The notes under the pieces were generated by a model, which was given only the letters and a program-made list of their open reading frames with translations, did not search any database and was not told the origin of the DNA. A stretch of 8,957 nt of DNA from Bacteroidota bacterium. Its GTDB lineage: Bacteria; Bacteroidota; Ignavibacteria; SZUA-365; JAADGX01. Shown here one piece after another: positions 5,744-8,957 of the stretch; positions within the stretch are counted from its first letter, which is position 1, and each line of letters begins with the position of its first letter. Location: contig JAJRXL010000017.1 of NCBI GenBank assembly GCA_024276335.1, forward strand, positions 1 through 8,957, read 5' to 3'. The position numbers and the translations under genes are program-made.

Positions 5744-7270
5744 ATGAAGTTGAAAACGTGCTTCGTCATGCTTGTGCTGGTGATCGCCGGTATTATGATA
5801 CCAGCGGCACAAGCTCAGCAGGAGAAACGAGAAGCCCGCCACACCACGGATTATGTACGTTCGGAACCTCTGGGTATCGGTATTGCGCTCGGTCTTACCC
5901 AGTTCGCCGGGGATGTCCAGGACGGGGGGACGTTCCCCGGCGCCGAAAACCCCTGGAAAATCGGGGGGAATCTGTTTCTCACGGTAAAACTTGTTGATCT
6001 CATTGACGATTTTCTCATCCTTCGAGTCCGTGGAAGGGTGGGATATTTCCCTTTGGAAGCGCAATTCATAGATGCCGTTGGCGAGGGATACTCGTTCAAG
6101 AACAACACGATCATGATCGATGGAGAATTGCTCTTCGATTTTTTCCCGAAGTCGGATATCCGTCCATACGGGTATGGAGGCGTTGGAATGCTGTTCCATA
6201 ATCCCGATGCCACGATTAAGGGGGATGTGTGGCAGTCCCTCTGGAATCGCTATCGCGGTGACAAGGAGTCCATGACTGGTTCGGTGCCCTTGGGTTTCGG
6301 CGTTGCCTGGACCGTATCGGAGGCTTTTGACGTGTTTATTGAACTCGAGAAAACCTTGACGTTCAGTGATAACCTTGACCTCTGGAAATCTAATGTCAAC
6401 GATAATTTCGCCAGTGTGAAAATGGGTTTTACGCTTTTTATGGGTGGTAAGAAGGAAAAAAGAGCAGAGGCGGTTGAAACCCGGACGGGAACGAAGGATA
6501 CGGATGGCGACGGGTTGATGGATAATGATGAAATAGCCTTGTACGGAACGGACCCGACGGTAAAGGATACGGACGGTGATGGACTGAACGATGGCGACGA
6601 AGTTAAACGGTATCACACGGATCCTACAAAAGCGGATACGGACGGCGACCGGTTGAACGATAGGGATGAGCTATTGGTTTACAAGACCAACCCGTTGAAA
6701 AAAGATACCGATAAGGATGGGTGTGAAGATGGTCTGGAAGTAATCGACATGAAAACCGATCCTTTGAAGCTAGACACCGACGGTGACGCGCTGACCGACT
6801 GCGAGGAGAGGAATACGAGCCACACGGATCCGCTCAGAGCGGATACCGATGGTGACGGCGTGAATGACAACATCGAGATCGAAAAAGGGACCGATCCTCT
6901 CGTGGCTGATATCCTGAAGATCACCGAATCGGGCAACATCGTGCTCGAAGGGATTACATTTGAAACCAACAAATCGCGGATTCGTCCCGAGTCCGAGGGC
7001 GTCTTGCATCGGGCGTTGAATACCTTGAAGGCCTACGAGAACATCAGGGTCGAAATCCGCGGGCACACGGATGACATCGGGAGCGCCTCGGCGAACCAGC
7101 GCTTGAGTGAAGCCCGTGCGCGTGCGGTGCGCACGTGGTTGATCGACCGGGGCATTGATCCGGACCGCGTCACGTACGCTGGTTACGGCGAATCTGAACC
7201 GCGGGTACCAAACACCTCTCCGGAAAACCGGGCCAAGAATCGCCGCATTGAATTTCGTATCATCAAGTAG
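5744..7270 (+). CDS. OmpA-family outer-membrane protein with thrombospondin type 3 repeats
   Basis: The 508-residue protein has a signal peptide ending AQA (about 1-24). An outer-membrane beta-barrel domain spans about 40-245 and contains the stretch QFAGDVQDGGTFPGAENPWK. Six tandem Ca-binding repeats of the DTDGDGxxDxxE type follow (about 251-387). A C-terminal OmpA/MotB-type peptidoglycan-binding domain (about 390-508) shows ITFETNKSRIRPES, EIRGHTDDIGS, NQRLSEARARAV and NRRIEFRI, with the Asp and Arg positions that bind the peptide stem in this family. The role is to tether the outer membrane to the cell wall, possibly with slow porin activity; the repeats act as a calcium-stiffened spacer. 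GGGAGGT (5732-5738) five bases before the ATG fixes the start. A hairpin follows the stop codon. The barrel segment has a close paralogue at the right end of the window. OmpA/OprF-like architecture is certain, but the exact physiological role is not. Confidence 0.94.
   Translation: MKLKTCFVMLVLVIAGIMIPAAQAQQEKREARHTTDYVRSEPLGIGIALGLTQFAGDVQDGGTFPGAENPWKIGGNLFLTVKLVDLIDDFLILRVRGRVGYFPLEAQFIDAVGEGYSFKNNTIMIDGELLFDFFPKSDIRPYGYGGVGMLFHNPDATIKGDVWQSLWNRYRGDKESMTGSVPLGFGVAWTVSEAFDVFIELEKTLTFSDNLDLWKSNVNDNFASVKMGFTLFMGGKKEKRAEAVETRTGTKDTDGDGLMDNDEIALYGTDPTVKDTDGDGLNDGDEVKRYHTDPTKADTDGDRLNDRDELLVYKTNPLKKDTDKDGCEDGLEVIDMKTDPLKLDTDGDALTDCEERNTSHTDPLRADTDGDGVNDNIEIEKGTDPLVADILKITESGNIVLEGITFETNKSRIRPESEGVLHRALNTLKAYENIRVEIRGHTDDIGSASANQRLSEARARAVRTWLIDRGIDPDRVTYAGYGESEPRVPNTSPENRAKNRRIEFRIIK
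6494..6904 (+). repeat. Six tandem 69-base repeats encoding thrombospondin type 3 units
   Basis: Within the OmpA-family gene, six in-frame units start at 6494, 6563, 6632, 6701, 6770 and 6839. Five are 69 bases (23 codons) and the last is 66. Each encodes [K/A/L]DTDxDxxxD, then an acidic stretch, then a TDP or TNP turn. Units one and two are most alike. Units four and five are the most diverged, and each carries one cysteine. The repeats supply calcium-binding Asp clusters. Confidence 0.9.
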
Positions 7271-7290
7271 CCGAGTGGTACGTAAAACAC

Positions 7291-7319
7291 GGCGCGCCCG
7301 TCACGAGAGGCGCGCCTTT
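7291..7319 (+). terminator. GC-rich terminator-like hairpin after the OmpA-family gene
   Basis: GGCGCGCC occurs at 7291-7298 and again at 7309-7316. The octamer is its own reverse complement, so the two copies pair as a strong 8-base stem around a 10-base loop. Only three T residues follow, then CGT. It lies 20 bases after the stop codon. The stem is very stable but the T-run is short, so termination may be partial. The next start codon is only 45 bases further on. Confidence 0.6.
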
Positions 7320-7364
7320 CGTATTCATCATGCCACGAGAACATCATCAAGGAGAATCAGCTTC

Positions 7365-8228
7365 ATGAGGGCCATGATTATTACTATGCTTTCCTGTCTC
7401 ATGGTTGTGGCGAGTTCAGCCCAGGAGGAGAAAAAGACGCCGGAATACGGATGGAATAACAGCCTGGTGATTGGTCTGAATCTCTCGCAAGTCAGCCTGC
7501 ATAATTGGACCCAGGGAGGGGAGAGCAGTATAGCGTGGACGTTCCTGACGAACGGCCTTTTCGATTTCACACGGAAAGAATACCGCTGGAAAAGCACGTT
7601 GAAACTGACTCATGGCCGAACAAAGATCGCCGATGGCGACTTCGAGAAAACCGATGATGAATTGTTCTTTGAAAGCGTGTATTCAAAAAACGTAGGGTGG
7701 AAAGTCGATCCATACGCCTCGTTACAATTGCGCACACAGATTGCTCCGGGATATAAAATCCGCATCGATCCCCGGACCAAGGCGGAGCTGCGCGACCAGA
7801 CTTCCGGGTTCTTCGATCCCGGGTACCTTGTTGAAGGCTTCGGCTTTACGTTTACCCGCTCCGATGTTTTTTCCACCCGGCTGGGCATTGCTTTCAAGCA
7901 GACATTCTCATCGTTGTACGGGTTTGCAGACGATGCGGCGACCCCGGAGAAAATCGAGACCATGCGTTTCCAGACGGGCATTGAGTTTGGCTCATCGCTG
8001 AAATGGTCGATCATGGAAAACATTTTGCACACGTCGAAGTTGAACCTCTTTTCCGCTTTTGAGACCCTGGACGTTTGGGATGTACGTTGGGACAACACCG
8101 TTACCGCGAGTGTGAATCGGTACTTCAATGTTTCGTTAAACGTTCTCCTGGTTCATGAAATCGCACAGACGAGAAGGACCCAGATCAAGCAGGCTCTTGC
8201 CGCCGGGTTCAGTTACACGCTGATGTGA
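7365..8228 (+). CDS. DUF3078 family outer-membrane protein
   Basis: The 287-residue protein starts with a signal peptide (MRAMIITMLSCLMVVASSAQ, likely cut before Gln20). The mature part is a continuous run of amphipathic beta-strands. It carries the DUF3078 hallmark near its start, LNLSQVSLHNWTQGGESS (about 38-55). Further strands include KSTLKLTHGRTK, the acidic turn EKTDDELFFES, and YASLQLRTQIAPGYK, and it ends in a strand-like FSYTLM. DUF3078 proteins are widespread in Bacteroidota and relatives and are predicted outer-membrane barrels. Their substrate or role is not known, so none is claimed. The ATG at 7365 is chosen because AAGGAG (7349-7354) lies 10 bases upstream and the signal peptide begins there. 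The frame is open further upstream, but that part overlaps the OmpA-family gene and the terminator hairpin. The nearest upstream promoter-sized gap is absent, so it is probably read through from the OmpA-family gene. Confidence 0.85.
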   Translation: MRAMIITMLSCLMVVASSAQEEKKTPEYGWNNSLVIGLNLSQVSLHNWTQGGESSIAWTFLTNGLFDFTRKEYRWKSTLKLTHGRTKIADGDFEKTDDELFFESVYSKNVGWKVDPYASLQLRTQIAPGYKIRIDPRTKAELRDQTSGFFDPGYLVEGFGFTFTRSDVFSTRLGIAFKQTFSSLYGFADDAATPEKIETMRFQTGIEFGSSLKWSIMENILHTSKLNLFSAFETLDVWDVRWDNTVTASVNRYFNVSLNVLLVHEIAQTRRTQIKQALAAGFSYTLM

Positions 8229-8274
8229 CGTGTGAGTCATCTTGTGGGGTATTGGCACCAATCCATATCAAATG

Positions 8275-8303
8275 TTGACCAAACCATCGGGCACTCGTAC
8301 ATT
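8275..8303 (+). promoter_or_regulatory. Candidate sigma70-type promoter for the right-edge gene
   Basis: TTGACC (8275-8280, five of six -35 consensus bases), a 17-base spacer and TACATT (8298-8303, four of six) would start transcription near 8310. That leaves a leader of about 45 bases before the ATG at 8355. The leader contains a hairpin, GGCAC-GTCCA-GTGCC (8319-8333). Confidence 0.45.
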
Positions 8304-8318
8304 GACAGTGAACCACCT

Positions 8319-8333
8319 GGCACGTCCAGTGCC
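8319..8333 (+). promoter_or_regulatory. Leader hairpin near the ribosome binding site of the right-edge gene
   Basis: GGCAC and GTGCC pair around the loop GTCCA. CACC just upstream (8314-8317) can pair with GGTG (8344-8347), which overlaps the putative ribosome binding site GGTGAGGA. The extended fold could therefore cover that site. The inner stem is plain in the sequence, but regulation is only a possibility. Confidence 0.3.
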
Positions 8334-8354
8334 GTTACTTACTGGTGAGGATAC

Positions 8355-8957
8355 ATGCATTGGTTGAGATCCTTTATGGTACGGGGTCCGGAACCATCTT
8401 CCTGTTTATGTTTCCGCCGCGCGTTTCGATTTTATAGGTCGCGGGTTCATATCATGACGGTAGTGGTTTCCATTTTCACGATAACGGCGAATTTGTATTC
8501 CCAAGAGGTCGATACGACACGGGGCAATATGGATTTTACCACGATCACGCTCACCGAGGCCAGGATACAGCGTTTTGGTTTCGGGGGAGGTGTGAGCATC
8601 GCCCAGTTTAATGGCGATTTACAGGACGGCGCGAATTTCCCCGGCGCTTCAAATCCTTGGAAATTCGGAGGGTTTTTCAAGCTGTACCTGCGTCTTGGTT
8701 CGTATGGAGACAACCTTGTGCGTTTCAATGCAGAAGCAAAAGGGGCAAGCAATACGCTGGAAGCTTCGCATCCGACGTATGCATTCACGAATCGCATCCT
8801 AAGCGGTAGCCTCGGTGTGGAAGCTGCCTTTTTTCCGGCTTCCACGTTCCGGCCGTATCTTTTTGCAAGGTTTGGTTTGCTCAAGCAATCCCTCGAAGTA
8901 TCGTATAGCAATCTCCCGGAGGATATCGAACATATCGCTGTGCAAAGCATCGATGAC
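8355..8957 (+). CDS. Outer-membrane beta-barrel protein paralogous to the OmpA-family protein (partial, cut by window end)
   Basis: A frame open from after the TGA at 8346-8348 to the window end encodes 201 codons. Residues equivalent to the barrel start of the OmpA-family protein read SIAQFNGDLQDGANFPGASN followed by PWK. Against the earlier gene I count 19 identities in 33 aligned residues, and a later strand, FRPYLFARFGLL, matches IRPYGYGGVGML. The protein is therefore an outer-membrane barrel of the same subfamily, and the missing part may hold an OmpA domain. The start is uncertain. The ATG at 8355 has GGTGAGGA just upstream and fits the promoter, but it gives a 49-residue lead before a cleavage site near YSQ. 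The ATG at 8376 is also in frame. The ATG at 8454 gives a normal-length signal (MTVVVSIFTITANLYSQ) but lacks basic residues and a ribosome binding site. Family call secure, start not. Confidence 0.8.
   Translation, partial: MHWLRSFMVRGPEPSSCLCFRRAFRFYRSRVHIMTVVVSIFTITANLYSQEVDTTRGNMDFTTITLTEARIQRFGFGGGVSIAQFNGDLQDGANFPGASNPWKFGGFFKLYLRLGSYGDNLVRFNAEAKGASNTLEASHPTYAFTNRILSGSLGVEAAFFPASTFRPYLFARFGLLKQSLEVSYSNLPEDIEHIAVQSIDD

Noticed and set aside
5726..6616. 296-codon minus-strand frame opposite the OmpA-family gene
   Set aside because: It lies antisense to a clearly real OmpA-family gene with intact domain motifs and a good ribosome binding site. Its product shows no domain, and the length is explained by codon bias of the sense gene.
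6494..6904. Regular tandem repeats considered as a CRISPR array or non-coding satellite
   Set aside because: The repeats are in frame, have no unique spacers, and encode clear calcium-binding DTDGDG units inside an OmpA-family protein.
7155..7364. N-terminal extension of the DUF3078 frame back to 7155
   Set aside because: The extension overlaps the peptidoglycan-binding domain of the OmpA-family gene and the hairpin after it. The ATG at 7365 has a good AAGGAG site and begins a signal peptide.
8251..8262. ATTGG-CA-CCAAT dyad after the DUF3078 gene as terminator or operator
   Set aside because: The stem is only five pairs with a two-base loop and no T-run follows, so it does not support a terminator. 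A 12-base dyad like this can occur by chance.
8447..8950. 167-codon minus-strand frame at the right edge
   Set aside because: It is antisense to the partial barrel gene, whose sense translation matches the OmpA-family barrel closely.

Overview
The window carries seven protein-coding regions, two of them cut by the window edges, and no RNA gene, CRISPR array, insertion sequence or phage gene that I can recognise. It looks like chromosome from a free-living Gram-negative member of the Bacteroidota/Chlorobiota/Ignavibacteriota (FCB) lineage. The reasons are the DUF3078 outer-membrane protein, the lamin-tail-domain secreted protein with a C-terminal sorting-like or FlgD-like Ig domain, the OmpA-type porins with thrombospondin type 3 repeats, and a bacterial GT5 glycogen synthase. 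Promoters look sigma70-like (TTGACA, 17 bp, TAnnnT) rather than the Bacteroides TAnnTTTG type. That points loosely to a Chlorobi/Ignavibacteria-type organism. This placement is inference from family content, not a phylogeny.

Left block, minus strand (about 1-3600). Read in transcription order, it holds a small secreted fibronectin-III-like protein (start 3556) with a near-consensus promoter and its own intrinsic terminator. Next come a SpoIID/LytB-domain lipoprotein that probably acts on peptidoglycan, then glycogen synthase GlgA, then what may be the first 22 codons of another exported protein at the left edge. The terminator of the first gene ends only 15 bases before the SpoIID start codon, which is unusual.

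Right block, plus strand (3705-8957). A secreted protein with two lamin-tail domains starts divergently from the left block. It is followed by a roughly 300-base non-coding stretch with inverted repeats, then an OmpA-family protein (beta-barrel, six 23-residue Ca-binding repeats, peptidoglycan-binding domain), then a DUF3078 outer-membrane protein. At the right edge lies the start of a second protein whose barrel segment is clearly paralogous to that of the OmpA protein.

Functionally the window is dominated by the cell envelope: exported adhesion-type domains, outer-membrane barrels anchored to peptidoglycan, and a peptidoglycan-processing lipoprotein, with GlgA as the one cytoplasmic metabolic enzyme. 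I found no defence system, mobile element or clearly new system. The points most worth a second look are the barrel paralogues flanking the DUF3078 gene, the intrinsic terminators placed immediately before downstream start codons, and the small fibronectin-like gene with its basic C-terminal tail.
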